Notes: generated by a model not told the origin, from the sequence alone. Numbered from the stretch's first letter, positions 36,833 to 49,870 are shown. The stretch is DNA of 64,000 nt from Phorcus lineatus (GCA_921293015.1 OV121092.1:35781764-35845763), one strand, 5' to 3'. A program made the numbers and translations.

Positions 36833-37880
36833 AACTAAAAACCATAGAACACCTGGCCCGAAGGTGATTCTGCCTTTCAATTTCTTTTGTCTTTGCTGCT
36901 TTCAACTTCATAAAAGTTGTCTCCAATAGAAAAACAACAAACAAATTTTGTCATTGGGACAGGATTTGAAATCAACGGGTATCATTGACCTGTGCAGGAT
37001 TCTTTCACTACAACGATTTGAAAACTAAAACAAAATTCAACAATGATGAATTACTCATATTAATTCCGAACCGTTGTTAGATATTTCAACAACGAAGAAT
37101 TACTCATATTAATTCCGAACCGTTGTTAGATATTTCAACAACGAAGAATTACTCATATTAATTCCGAACTGTTGTTAGATATTTTCACTATCTGACGTGG
37201 TATGGCTTACTCTGTCTGTATCTGTAGGTACTCTGTACACCCAGATTACCTGAAATAAGCATTTCGAAAGATTGTATTCCAGGTAACATCAGCATTTTCC
37301 ATAGTAAAATTTATACCATCAAGTGATATACATCCTGACACTTTTAGTATTTGTTAGGTGAAGTGCAATATACAATAACATTGCGTTTTCATCAAATATT
37401 CCTCAAATGGTGTTTTCGCCACTACTTTATATATCAGTATTAGTATATATAAAATGTAGTCTTGAATAGCCTACAGAAACCTTTTTTCAGCAAATTAGTG
37501 TAAGTATATATAAGTGTAGCCTTGAATAGCCTGCGGAAACCTCTTTTCATCATGTCAGTAGTAGTATTTATAAATGTAGTCCTGAATAGCCTGCAGAAAC
37601 CTTCTTTTCATTTATCACTAGAAAGCATTTGAAAACAAGGCAGTGAAGTATGACAACTTTTGTTAAGCTGCTGTCAAAGAAACAATAGTATTTGAACAAC
37701 CGTGTCTTCCTTGTGAATATTCAGGAGTACGTATGATCGCTATAGAGTAGGTAATAATTTATCACGTTCTAAATGTTCTAGATGAAATATTTATTCAGTA
37801 AAATCGTATGTACAGATGTCTTCTGTAAAGCAACAACAAGAAACACATGTTTTACACAATTTCCTTTTCCAATTTATATA
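36833..37880. other. Unique sequence upstream of lectin C with two short tandem repeats
   Basis: This begins immediately after the duplicated unit. It contains a 49-bp unit repeated three times (about 37044-37190), each with a small stem (gttgttagatatttcaacaac), and a unit of about 62 bp repeated three times (about 37432-37612, core ttgaatagcctgcagaaacc). No exon was recognised, although any distal promoter or leader exon of lectin C would have to lie here or further right. Confidence 0.6.
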
Positions 37881-37888
37881 TGTGCTTT

Positions 37889-39114
37889 GGCCTAAGAGTA
37901 ATTGAGGGGTCCGAATGACGGGGTATCTAAAACGTCTATAAAATGCTACCCAGTCCTTGAAAATAGTTCAGATGAAGATATTCTGAAAGCTGAAATAATT
38001 TACTGTAACATACTGTATTATTAGGAATCCTGGAATTTGGTTGCAAAGTGAAAAATCATCATGAATTCGAGTAATTTTTGAGTTTGGTTGCAGTCCCTTA
38101 TAGGCAACTGCAACCAAATTATTTTTTGTCAAATATTCATCATTTTTCATGTCTTGGCTAATAATAAATTTGGTTGCAGGTAATACAATTATTTTTTGAA
38201 AAGGTTATCAGATCAATTTGGTTGCAGGAGACTTCAAATTTACCTAAATTGACGAGAAAACGACCAAATCAACAGTTTCAGTTTGACATGTTCCCTCTGA
38301 CACAACGTGTGACGTAATACCATGCGCTAAGTAACACGTCTTTCAATTGGCTAATTCAGTATCAAACATTTTCAATAAAATTTTGACGTATGTTTTTACT
38401 TATTCATGATTGATTTTGATCGGTTTTAGATAGAAACTAGTCATTAAACTTACTTGATGATGTTTATTTTCTATCAAAATTAGTTTGCTATCAAAGGCAT
38501 CTGTCACAGCCAATGAGAATAGTGTTTAGATTTGACAACAATTCGAATTCGTCTCGGGGCCACGTTGTAAAAACAAATGGCAATTTAGGAATAATTTGGT
38601 CAAGGAATGTCATAAATACTTGCCAAGACATGATAAACTATAGAGAATGTTAGATTTAACAAGGTTAGTAGAAATTTTCCATCCACATTGTCAGAAACGA
38701 CAGCGAAGCGGGACACGACATGATCGAAAACCGGACTCGGTAGCTTGCCGATGTTTCATTGAAATGTAAATACACTGCCAGGTAAGTTCCAACATTTGCG
38801 ATACCATCGTTTAGTTTCTCTCTGCAACCAAATTATGTTTAGTCAAGACTCCTCTGTTCTATGAAAACGTGTATTTTGATGGTTTCAAGAATTTGGTTGC
38901 AGGTGCCTGTACGGGACTGCAACCAAACTTGAAAATTAGACGTTTTGAAGGTGATAAATCGGTCTGCAACCATACTCAAAAGGTTTTATGTTATATATCA
39001 TTGTATAGAAAATTATCTCAGCTATAAGAAAAATCTGAAAATTTGAAGGACTAGGTTGCATTTTAAGTTGTTTTAGAGACCCCGTCATCTGGACCCCTCA
39101 ATTACTCTTAGGCC
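37889..39114. mobile_element. 1226-bp non-autonomous DNA transposon with 8-bp target duplication
   Basis: The ends are inverted repeats starting GGCCTAAGAGTAATTGAGGG; 24 bp are perfect, and similarity continues to about 80 bp with scattered mismatches. The element is bracketed by the direct repeat TGTGCTTT (37881-37888 and 39115-39122). Inside, about ten copies of the motif tttggttgcag, or its reverse complement, cluster towards both ends (for example 38093, 38108, 38169, 38217, 38822, 38892, 38918, 38964). There is no transposase frame. An 8-bp target duplication fits hAT, P, Merlin and a few other superfamilies; the GG terminus is compatible with Merlin but not decisive. Confidence 0.85.
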
Positions 39115-39789
39115 TGTGCTTTTTGTCAATGTAAAATACATTTAGATTATCTTATAAATTGTATTATAAGAGATCAGTAGGAATCCAAATAATCGAAATG
39201 TTTTCATGCTGTCAGTAACTTAATCACACGTTTTTATTAGATTTCACGCATTTATGCTTATGTTGTTAGTTTGTCTTCAAGTCCACCTTTCAGTATGAAG
39301 TTTCCAATATAAAAATACGTGATCATTGAAAAAACTCTCTTCATCACGCGCAGTCGTCATACAAAGTGTCCACATCCTACTTACCCAATTTAATTACTTA
39401 GATGTCAAGTAACTAGTTAATGATGTATGTTACAATGCTCCAATGGTCAGCTAATGACTATTTATAAGCTTGTGCTCGCACCTGTTGACTCCACCCATAG
39501 CATTTGACTAATAATATGCTAAAGGAAACTGTAATAGTGAAGAAAATTTTTGTTTTCGAAAAGAGTCAATGTAATAATCAATCGAAGAATAATTTGCCTA
39601 TGAGCCCGATTCAAGCAAGAGGTATAAAAGTTTGTCTTTTGTTTTAATAAACTTTCCATCTGTGTTGTCGTATTCAAGACTTGCAGACTGACCTATAAGT
39701 GCTTGGTTAAAACCATCATCTTGATTTGAAAGTGCAATATGATAGCATGTTTATTAATTAATGACTTGAAACTTTTAATTGCCCATTTT

Positions 39790-40570
39790 TTTTTACAAGA
39801 CTGCACCTTGAATATGCATACGAAGTATGGGATGGGACTTCTCTTGAATTGATTTACAAATTAGAACAAATTCAACTCCAAGCAGCAAGAATTGTAACTG
39901 GTCTACCAAAGTATACATCACGAACATTCCTATATTTTGAAACTGGTTGGGAAACATTACAAGATCGACGAAGAAAAAGAAAGTTTAATTTGATGTATAA
40001 AATTCAAGATGGACTGGCACCACAGTACCTTTGTGATCTTCTTCCCCAGAGTGTTGGCTCGAAATCTAACTACAATTTACCTAACTCTGTAAAAATATCT
40101 TTTCCTTTATCTAGACTTAAACATTCATAGGATTCTTTCTTTCCATCAACAATCAGTTCTTGGAATGTTTTACCAGCAAAGTATCGTCAAGTTAAACCAC
40201 TTTCAAATTTTAAATCATGTTTAGCTCATATGAACATACATGATTATTCACCACGGTATTTTTCATGATGTAAACGAAAATTAAATATCATTCATACTAA
40301 ATTCAGCTAAATGTCAGCTCCCTAAATTACGATTTGTTTAAGGTTGGGAGTAAAACAGATGCTAAATGTCCTTTTGGTTTCCATGTTGAGAACGCTAATC
40401 ATTATATGTTTCAATGTACATGCATTGTATAACAAACAGAGAGAAAAGTTAATGTCATCATTACAGCATATTGCCGGCTGGTATTTCAACTGATCTTTAA
40501 CTTAAAAAAGGTGCAGATCTTCCACTTCAAAATGAAAAACTATTTTTGTTAGTGCAATCTTTTATCAGTG
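39790..40570 (+). pseudogene. LINE 3' fragment (post-RT region)
   Basis: An open stretch at 39849-40130 reads LEQIQLQAARIVTGLPKYTS, GWETLQDRRRKRKFNLMYKI and LAPQYLCDLLPQS. After a TAG at 40128 it continues SSWNVLPAKYRQVKPLSNFK. A later shifted frame has CPFGFHVENANHYMFQC, the C-terminal Cys/His cluster of CR1/Jockey-like elements. No catalytic RT motif is present. It is a 5'-truncated, inactive insertion. Confidence 0.8.
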
Positions 40571-41313
40571 AAACTAAACGATTTAAATAGCATATTGATG
40601 TTTTCTCCTTTTCTAATCTCTTCATACCTTGTTCTTGTTCACCATCTGTCATTTTGCTGTATTAATAATTGTAAATTATTTGTGTACATTCTAAGGAGAG
40701 GGTATTATAAGTTGGATAACTTGTTCCCAATCCTTTTCCAAGTGAATAAAATATGTTTAAACCAAACCACTTTTTTGTACTTTGTTATTGGTAAGTTGGC
40801 AGTTTAGTTCATGCTTATAAAGTATGTACAACATTGTAAAGTTTTTGTTCACTCCAAGCGACCAAGTACTATATCATGGAACGGAGGCTTTAAATATGTC
40901 TCTTTTACCGAAGAGCTAATTCAGCAGACTCATATTATTCCAAGAATATACAACTAAACTAAAATGACCAAAGGGTAGATTCCATACGAAACTTTTGTCG
41001 TTTAAATTAAGCTGTCTTTTCCGTCTTTATCTTTGCCTTTCGCTTCCTTCTCTCTCTCTCTCCTGGATAGCAATATCCAGGTAAGTATAATAAACATTGC
41101 TGTCAGTACGTCCAATCATGAACCCATCAAATAAAAAAATCGTACTTATAACATATTGATCCTAATAGAAGTCGTAAGAAAGTATACACCATTTCATCAG
41201 TTCAAGCTACATAAATTCACCAAGTCATGTTATAAAAACTGACCAGGCTATTGTTAAGATAATGGACATTGACTAGTAACAAGAAAATATATTTTATATT
41301 GCCAATTTATTAA
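40571..41313. other. No recognised features
   Basis: AT-rich sequence without a convincing gene. The right part (from about 41185) begins the second copy of the older segmental duplication. Confidence 0.5.
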
Positions 41314-41778
41314 AGAGCCACTCCGTGATTTTCATAACATATTATTTACCTTTGATACGAACCTAAATGTCATATATGGTGATATAAAATCAAAACATCT
41401 GATTTATTCATGTCCAAAAGAAATATATATGACAAATACTGGTTTTCCATTAAAATCTATAAACAGCCTTATAAATGAACAGAGGTGTAGATATCACCTC
41501 CAATATACATGGATACTAGTAATGTAATCTAACAAACACTATCAACTCCTAACTGCCCTCCTGGCTGTCTTAGATAAGTCTCCAAAATTACGTTTGACTA
41601 TTTGACGCGCCACTGTCAAGTTGTCGATCATAATTGCGACGTTCTACCTTCATACTGTCACTGTAAATAGCCCAATAAGCTTTAAAATGTGTCTTTTTAG
41701 TAAAAAAATACTTCGCGATCAAATGACACCATTGATAAAGTTTGGCATACATGACTCCAAAAACTCACGGAGTGGCTC
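41314..41778. mobile_element. TTAA-flanked MITE, second copy, inverted
   Basis: Same family as 8149-8609 in opposite orientation. It begins AGAGCCACTCCGTGA, ends TCACGGAGTGGCTC, and is flanked by TTAA (41310-41313 and 41779-41782). The paralogous DNA near 330 lacks the insertion. Confidence 0.85.
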
Positions 41779-41782
41779 TTAA

Positions 41783-44683
41783 ACTATCAAATTAACTTAG
41801 CATTTACCATGACGATAAACACATTAAAAGGAAAAATACCCAACATGAGCATAAGTGCTTAAACATTGATCATGACGATAAATAAAACATTAAACAAAAC
41901 AAGTAATTTAGAATGTGCGAGATAGTATAATGCACGGTAAATTTTTTGTTCTTGATATTCAGAGGAACTGAACTGAAACACGGAGGATAGACTTGCAAAT
42001 CAATTAAAAAGAAAACTAATGCAAATTTGTGTCATTGTGAAGTAACTGCCTGTCGCAATAGAAATAATGTTTGATATCGAAGAAGAAGTGAGGTTAATTT
42101 TTGATGTAATTAATAGATTAAGTGTTTTATTGCACACGTGCTTAATGATCCAAATACAAGCAGGTGGATATTGTTGACAATCTTTCAATTCTTTAAGTTG
42201 TTTAAAAATTTTGTTTACCTATCTTGATTGTATCTTATATTTAATACCCCATAATTTAGAACTTGTTATTTATATACTCTAAGGCAAGTAGCCGTTTCCT
42301 AACTATAATCACATCGTACTTTTAAGGACTTATTGTTTCAACAAAATATTGGTGCTTGTTTGAACAATTTAGAAAGAGGTCGTTTCGCATATGCTGTCTC
42401 AAACCATGATATTAGTATTCAGTCCAGTCTTTGAACAGCTATTGACCTAAGAACGCCTTTCACATATATCCGTCGATTACGTTTGTTTAGTACCATACAC
42501 CACCTTTCAGAATAAATAAAGTACGGTAACATTGTATAGTGATAAGCATATATCATCCTTTACTTTTTTCACTGACTCCAATAATTTCATTTGATATCTT
42601 TAAGTTTTATATTTATAAATATATTTTGAAATATAATGTAGAGCTCAAAGAGTAGATGAAATTTAGATCATAAACATATATTTTGAAGTATGTCAAATCA
42701 CCAACATCAACCGACCATCATGCAGTGTATTCCATAAAGGGAACACGAGACAAGGCCTACCATGAGGACCATTTTAACAAAGAATTATTACATAGAATTA
42801 ACTGTTATGAGGAGGTCAAAATCAAAGTTGAGGAATTAAAAGATGTTTTTTTTTTATTTTTCAAGTCTCACATCGCAATTGATAATTGTACAACTTAAGA
42901 TATAAATTTAAAGCAAGCCCCCAAAAATTTACCAGAAAACAGAAGTTCGAGCATGAAAAAAACCATAAATGTAAATGTTATATCAGAATATGTAGACTGT
43001 GGCATCACAATCGCATGTCAAACATCCCGTCATAATGACGTATTTCTTGCTACTTGGTTTATCATCACCACGTCAAATTATTATGAACCAATGATCTTGG
43101 AGAATATATATTCAACTAATAAACAAAGAAAAGGAGATTGGGCTCATGCATGTCAACCGATGATGACAATTGTTTAAAAAAGTAGATCGTTTGTAACGGA
43201 TACCAAAATGTTAGGACTATGTACGATGTTTTTTAAGGCTGGCGCCAGGTATGTTATTATATCATTTATTGTTAAATTCAAATACCAATTTTCACACGGT
43301 GTGCGATGTTTTGTTAGATTACAAGATAAGTTAGATAACTAAAAACGAATCATCCACTTCAGTCCTAAGTTGTCACGAAAGTTAAGAAGAGAAAATTGTC
43401 TGCGAAATATGATACAAATGTCACTACCGTAAACATAAAATAAATTGTATTCGTCTCTTAAGAACTTCATTTTTTAGATAATCTAAAACTTCATATCAAT
43501 AAATCGATATATAATAATCTCTTACTACTAAGGTTCCAAATCTTTTTAATATAAACCGGACCGAGAGAACCGTGACCAGGGATTGTAATGCTCCAATCAA
43601 AATGGAGAAAGTGACTGAGAAGAAAATATCACATCATGAAGCACTAATGTATCGTATTTATGAATTCTTTGATCATGCACCTAATTGGCGGTGGAATTAA
43701 GTTCCAAATGCAGAGAAATTCTAAGAGCTGGAGTTTCAATAGCCTCCTTCACGTCACACACTGGGCGTGGCTTTGTCATGATTGGATGATTTTGTCAAAG
43801 CTTTCGCTAGTCTGATTAGGCAGTTATCCAAAACAGGGGAATAAAGTTTTAATTGTTTGTCTCTATTGGTTTTTATAAGTGATACGAATACAGATAATAA
43901 TTTGCAATAAACAAAATTATGGGTTACACACCCCTTGCTCACGCCAGAAAATAACTCATGTATAATACCTTTCAACAGAGCAATGCCAACTATGTATTCA
44001 ATTTCGACAAATAACAGAAAGTTAGCTGCTTTATCATTTATTCACAATTTATTGGTCTGTAACCTATTTCCCATTTGATCCAGGAGAGTATGTAATCTGA
44101 TCGCCTGATAAATAAAGGAAGTAGTCGTATCTTAGTAAACTATTCAATATTTATTCGCCCGCTGTTGCCTATATAAAAGTCATCTTTACTGCTTTGAATC
44201 TAACCACATGTCATCATGAATGAATAAAAACTTTGACTTGTTTATACTAAGAAAGGACTTTACATTTAAAACAACCAAATATAAATAACTGTTTTGCATC
44301 TATATATCAGTATAACTGTAGTGCCACACATATTAGGAGAATATGTTTAAACCTGATGTTAGTGGCTTGCAAATAATAAAACAAGTTATGAATAACTCAT
44401 TCGTCGTGCATTAAAAACGCAACGGGTACATGGTGCCATACAAAAAAAGTGTGGGTGAAATATGAGAAAACTGAACTGAGGGTAGCAGTCCTGTGTGTGT
44501 GAGTACCATATCCCACGTTAGTCTAGGTTCACATCTTACCCAAGGCCAGAAACTCAAAGATCAGTGTCCAAAACACAACAGTTGAAACATCTCACAAACA
44601 CAAGATGCATAAGCCGGAGTCTGCACGTGCATTCCTTGGGCCCTTAAAAAGCCACAGCAAATTTGGTAATCTTAATAATCAAC
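41783..44683. other. Non-coding; paralogue of 0.35-3.4 kb
   Basis: No gene. Near 44110 there is a single degenerate unit of the 21-bp minisatellite. The short frames at 42683, 42953 and 43754 are not supported by the paralogous copy. Confidence 0.5.
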
Positions 44684-45040
44684 CATGCCTCCGCTCACTG
44701 ATGTCCAGAGAAACCAAGCCAATTGGATGCTGATGACTGGCTCATCGCAGGGAGACACTTTCAAGTCCATCCGTCGACAATTGGAGGAATGAACATCTGT
44801 TTTATCACCGTCGGTAGTGACAACGGCATATTCATGTTACGGATTGGCCAGCTGTATCGACAGACATGAACGTGAAAACACATGTAGGACGAACTTGATC
44901 AAGCTTTGCCTCAAAGTGTTGTCAGACAATTGCTTGCACGTGTCGCAGCTCAAGAAGGACTTATCCGATCTGTTCTGGAGGAGGTTGGCAGAACAGATCT
45001 GTCTGTATCCTGGACAATTCATCCGTAAAATAAGCCCAAC
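44684..45040 (+). pseudogene. Tc1-like element with most of the catalytic region deleted
   Basis: An N-terminal piece (MPPLTDVQRNQA, then MLMTGSSQGD) is followed within about 150 bp by a C-terminal piece (DWPAVSTDMN, then DELDQALPQSVVRQLLARVA in a shifted frame). The middle of the transposase, including most of the DDE domain, is missing. This is the form expected of an internally deleted, MITE-like derivative. It is a different Tc1 lineage from the MARRRLTE copies. Confidence 0.6.
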
Positions 45041-45633
45041 ATGTTTCCTTTCATTACCTCGGTTGTTATTTATTGTTTCGTTTGATTATTGTTGATATAA
45101 TAGATTATAAATATCAAATTGCTTCTTTTATGCCTTTCAGTATATATAAGGATAGGAAAAACTTACCTGTAGGTACTTCCTTATACATTGAAGGAAACAA
45201 AAAGACATGGGGTCGTTGTACATAAAAACTTTATACTAATATTAACCTTAGTGCCATTCTTAAACATTGCATTAAGGCTATCTTAGAGACTTAATAACCT
45301 TAGGCCTTTGTGCAACAGGTACCAGATGGTACTGCCTTTTACAATCCAAGAAACGAATAGAAAGCGGTTAGCGGAACATCTTTTAGTTGGAACTAATTCT
45401 TGGTTCCCCTTTTCTGTGCATATTATCAGCTGATATCAATTTTATAGATATATGTGAACATCAATTGACAATTTCACAGATATATGCGAAAGAATCTGAA
45501 CAATATAAATCAATCCATTGAAATGCTCTCCACGGGGAGATGACAACGCAGTTATCTAGTGGGTTGTTGTCAGGTTGCTTCGGAGCCCAGTTGTTGTCAG
45601 TGACAGCTGTCCCGTCGGTCCAACGGAAGTCTC

Positions 45634-48600
45634 AAAGTCGCACAAAGCACAACATGGAAATTAAACCTTGTGTCAACCTGCACAAAGTCAAGGTTTTGGT
45701 GCATCAGGGTCATTAAACCAATTGAAATATCGAATTGGACAATCGAGGGTAGCTTGTTAGGTTAGAGAGCTGACACTGGATATATGTGGATTTTATTGTA
45801 AATAAAGTATTGTGATGTCACTACAATTCTCTCATTTTTAGTGACATTACCGTCAAGCATATTAGAGTTTGATTTTAGTAACTGCACGATCTTCTCAGCT
45901 AACTGGTTTCATTAACTGCAAGAACTTTTCAAATCATTCTGGTTCTTTCTGACAAAACTGAAAAGACAGACAAATAATGTAGCAATTGCGGTAAACATAC
46001 ATTGGCTTTTGAATGATATTGCATTCAATCGTTTACGTTTATCTTAATCAAGGATAATTTATAAGTGTTCTATGCGTTATCTTTCAATTATAATGCTCAA
46101 AACATTAAGTAATTCTTATACATTTTATTTATTATCCTTTTTAAGAGTGTTTGAGATGAAAGAATGTGTTCAGATAAAGTCTTAAAATGAACTTGTGATA
46201 GATGGATGTCATAAAAGGTGATGTGGAATAGATCCTTTGTTGGCTAATGTAGATACTATAGATGTTTCACATAACCCACATTTTACTACTGTGAAGTCCT
46301 TCTTCCTAAGACAGGTGATGTGATTGTGTTTAGCATACTTCTGTACCACCGACAGAGTATGCGTATTGTTACATGTGAATGTATTTATATGAAGTTGTCC
46401 CCAGTTAAACAAGCAAAATATGAAAAGGAGTTGAATATATTGATAATAGCAATTTGAGTGATTGATGATAAACAAATAGTATAACGTTACAATATAGACT
46501 AATACAAATTAGTTATACAATACCAAATGGGTCAAAAGGCTAGCGAGAATGTAATAAAATCCTTGACCAAATAGTCGTCAGTCCTGTTCATGATCGTAAT
46601 TCTCTGATGAAATTGGTTGAAAGCAGTGTCCAAAAGTGGAGAACAAAAGCAAAGCAAAATGACCGCAAACGTAATTGAAGAAATCAGGTCAATCAAATGT
46701 GTGAGATTGTACTTTCTAACAGCTGGCCTTTATATATACTTCACCAGACCCCCACACCCTTTCTTTTTAGAAAAATCAGGGATAGAAAAGTACATTTTCC
46801 CACAGCAAGGTTAAAACCTATCGAGATAACCCTTCTCCATTTTCTACCTTGCCTTCATTGGTAACAAAATCTGTGTAACACAGCAGTGACACCTAAAGTG
46901 ATTACGAGTTACCGCCTTACTAGGTGGTAACCTACAGCAAGTGAAATCGCCTTTACATTATATACCTACTACCAGCCTTGAGACACTATAATACAGAAAG
47001 TCCAACCGAAAATTTGATATCATCCAGTCTGCTGGATTGTTTGCAGTGTTTTACCGACAATACCATAACACTCCTGTATCTAACATTCATTAGGTTGATT
47101 AAAATGTTTTTAAAAGGTCAGATATTTCGAAACCATTATCTTGTTATAGTTCAACAGACAAATTAATATTTTTTGATTGGCTGTCTAAGAATATTTGAAA
47201 AATGCAAATATCAGGATATTTCGTCATGTCATAAGCACGATGATCATGTTACACGCGTGTCCTTTGTTTTTAATATAATGTTCAACATTTACATGTGATC
47301 AGGTGTTTAGAATTGAATTGTTTATGTTTCTGGTAAATTTCATGGATGTAATAACGCGACTTATTCATGTAACACAAAACTATTTTAATTGTTGAAGATT
47401 ATACATTCCATAGCTTCCGATTAAACACTTTGACAACATTTCACGATGATTTGTTTGAAACCAGATACATTTCTATGAGAGACATTATTCAAAATTTAAA
47501 ATAATGATATTAAATCTCTCTACAAAAATATTGGTACAATTACTTCCTATGCACGTAACCAATAAACTATACAAATATCGATCTACGACACACTTGATAG
47601 ATCTACCATGTGTCCACATATAGCTTATGCTTGAAATTACAATAGAACATATTAGTTTTAGTAATCTGTTTTCCTCCCTTAGTCGGAGGTAACATATCGC
47701 TGCAAACGCTGCTATCATTGTCGTTGAGACTGGAAGTTCATTATGAGGGCTGTCTGCACTAACACTGGCATCATTTTTTTATTTAAACGTTTTCGCAAAA
47801 TTTGGTACTTGCAACATTGGAGAACATGGCTTTGACTTTACTATCCCACAATTGCTTCAACTCTTGCACTAAGTGGCTGTACCTGGCCATGACCTACAAC
47901 ATACCCTAAAATTCACAATTCACAGTCCATCAAAGTTGATATCTTCTTTGCATGTTCTGTGAGTGGAACCTGTCAGAAGCCAATCAGAAGGTCAAACTTG
48001 CTAATTTATTTGGCTTGCCGAATGCTATACCAATGCAATCATTAACTCACGATACGATGAAGGCCACTTTTCGGCATAAGAACACAACGTGAACTCCACG
48101 GACTGGCACTTAATTCAGTGATGTCATTCTCCAATATGTATCGCAGTTTTCACAGAATTCATCTTGTATACGTAATGCTGTTGTTTCATAGGCACATCAT
48201 CACCTACAATATCATGGCTACCAATATCTGTTCTACCAGGTATCAAATCACATAATCACATCAAATAACAGAGGAGAGAAGTCACAAATCAACGTTTGGT
48301 CACGAAATAAATGAGATAATCTATCATCAAGTTGCGATAACTCATTAGTATTGCTTAATTTTGGTGATATATTATCACAAAGATCATCAATTTTTACATT
48401 GAAATTTTTTCTCCAACATATACATAATCATTATTCACAGTACAATTAGACGCTTGGGAGAGTGTGGCAATACAACTAACTTGTTGTTCTTAATCATGTT
48501 GACATGACACAAGCGGCAGAAGAGTTGGCACCTTCTACCAGATGCCAAGATCTCAAAGGTTGACCCTCTCAGTGGAGACATATACTTCCTCATCAAACGT

Positions 48601-49400
48601 CATCTTAGAAATAATAACAAACTGGATACTTACTTGCCTCTTAACTAAGGACCCTATTCGATTTTTCAACTCAGCATCTTTTCTCTGAGAAGTTATACGC
48701 TGCTTTGTGATCACCAACCAAACCAATCAGAATTGTGGATGTAACAAGCAATCAGATCTGATGTCAAATTCACCAAATTAAGATGAGCAAGAGAATTGCC
48801 ACTATTGCCCTGAAGTAAAATATCTGAATAAACTGAAGACTTCTAAGAAAGGGGCAATATATTCTACAAAATCAGAGATTTAAGAGCGTCAGTATTCCTC
48901 AAAATAAATATCGCGCTTTCAGGAAGAATTCTCCAACACAAGTGTAAACAAACGTTTATAAGTAAAAGCCAAACACTTCACCGGGACACCCTTAATGAAT
49001 TCGGTTGTGAACAGTTTCCAAAAGTGGAGGAGAATGGCGCAGCAGAATGATCAAAACGTCAGTTGAAGAAAACCAGGTTAATCAAATGTAAATTTATATA
49101 TGAGCAGCTTAATCATAATCACGATATTAATACTAATCCATGGCTATTAAATGTCAAATCTATCTTAGATAATTGTGGTCTGTCTTTTCAAATCAAAATT
49201 AATGTAATACCTCATGGCTTTTGCTACATTTTATATGTTTATTGCTCTTGTACCACCGTCGGTGGTGATATGAGCTGAATAGTTGAATATGAAACAACGC
49301 CAGATTGGTATTTTCATTTGTCTAGACGTGTAATATACCAATTGCTTATATCTTGTAATTTTAACCACATCCCGAACTCAGTATTGAACCTAGGAAACGA
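45634..49400. other. Lectin D intron, mostly paralogous to 4.6-7.2 kb; no gene
   Basis: Up to about 47910 this aligns with the intron-like DNA of unit 0. 47.9-49.0 kb has no features I recognise. At 49010-49095 lies an extra, displaced copy of the block also found at 46620. Small frames (46209, 46617, 47485) fall in intron DNA and are not credible genes. Confidence 0.5.
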
Positions 49401-49409
49401 TTAAAAAAA

Positions 49410-49870
49410 CGCAACCTCACTTCGCAAATGGTGAGGTGTTTTCATTTGTTTTCATGAACTTCATGCTGCACGTGCTGTTCACAGGGAGCAGCCCTAAAAA
49501 TTCCGCCCCTGGTTGAATCATTCACACTACAACGTCAGCAGGCTGCTGTGATTCACGACAGCAGAAGGAAATCAGGACCAAGAAAGGTTAGACGCTGGCA
49601 ACCCAGTCAAGGTCAAGGTGCAGACCATCCGCTGGCTGAAGCAACGTTTCAACGTGTCAACTATAGAAGGTAGACAAGTATACGACGTGGCCGGCGCCGT
49701 TCAGATCAATGTGTCATTGAGAGTGACTCGTCGAAGCATCATGATTTTGGGTGGAATGGCCTGAACCAGAGAGTTGGTACTGTTGTGTTCCAGAATCTTG
49801 TACCAGGAATAGGAATATCGACCAAACTGTCCAACCCTCAACATACCGATTTTGAAAGAACTTTCTAGAG
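49410..49870 (+). pseudogene. Possible Tc1-like transposase remnant
   Basis: In broken frames there is TIRWLKQRFNVST followed by RRGRRRSDQ and, near 49735-49765, RRSIMILGGMA. These resemble the HTH/GRPR linker and the VMVWGG block of Tc1 transposases. The run aaaaaacgcaac near 49405 also occurs near the left side of the Tc1 relict at 44.4 kb. Many stops are present, and the evidence is weak. Confidence 0.4.

Larger units (their letters stand above)
41185..47910. repeat. Older segmental duplicate, paralogous to about 210-7190
   Basis: Blocks of clear similarity occur in the same order and strand as in 210-7190: the 5' blocks, a shared tttcccatttgatccag region (2.9-3.1 and 44.0-44.2 kb), the lectin C-terminal exon (4.4 and 45.5 kb), and the region ending tttgactt(t)actatcc (7.1 and 47.8 kb). 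Divergence is much greater than in the 10.4-kb tandem pair, and each copy has private insertions (SINE and Tc1 debris in the first; MITE and Tc1 relict in the second). Confidence 0.75.

Noticed and set aside
42683..43177. Two small plus-strand frames (71 and 74 codons)
   Set aside because: The paralogous DNA at 1.3-1.6 kb does not preserve them, and no motif is recognised.
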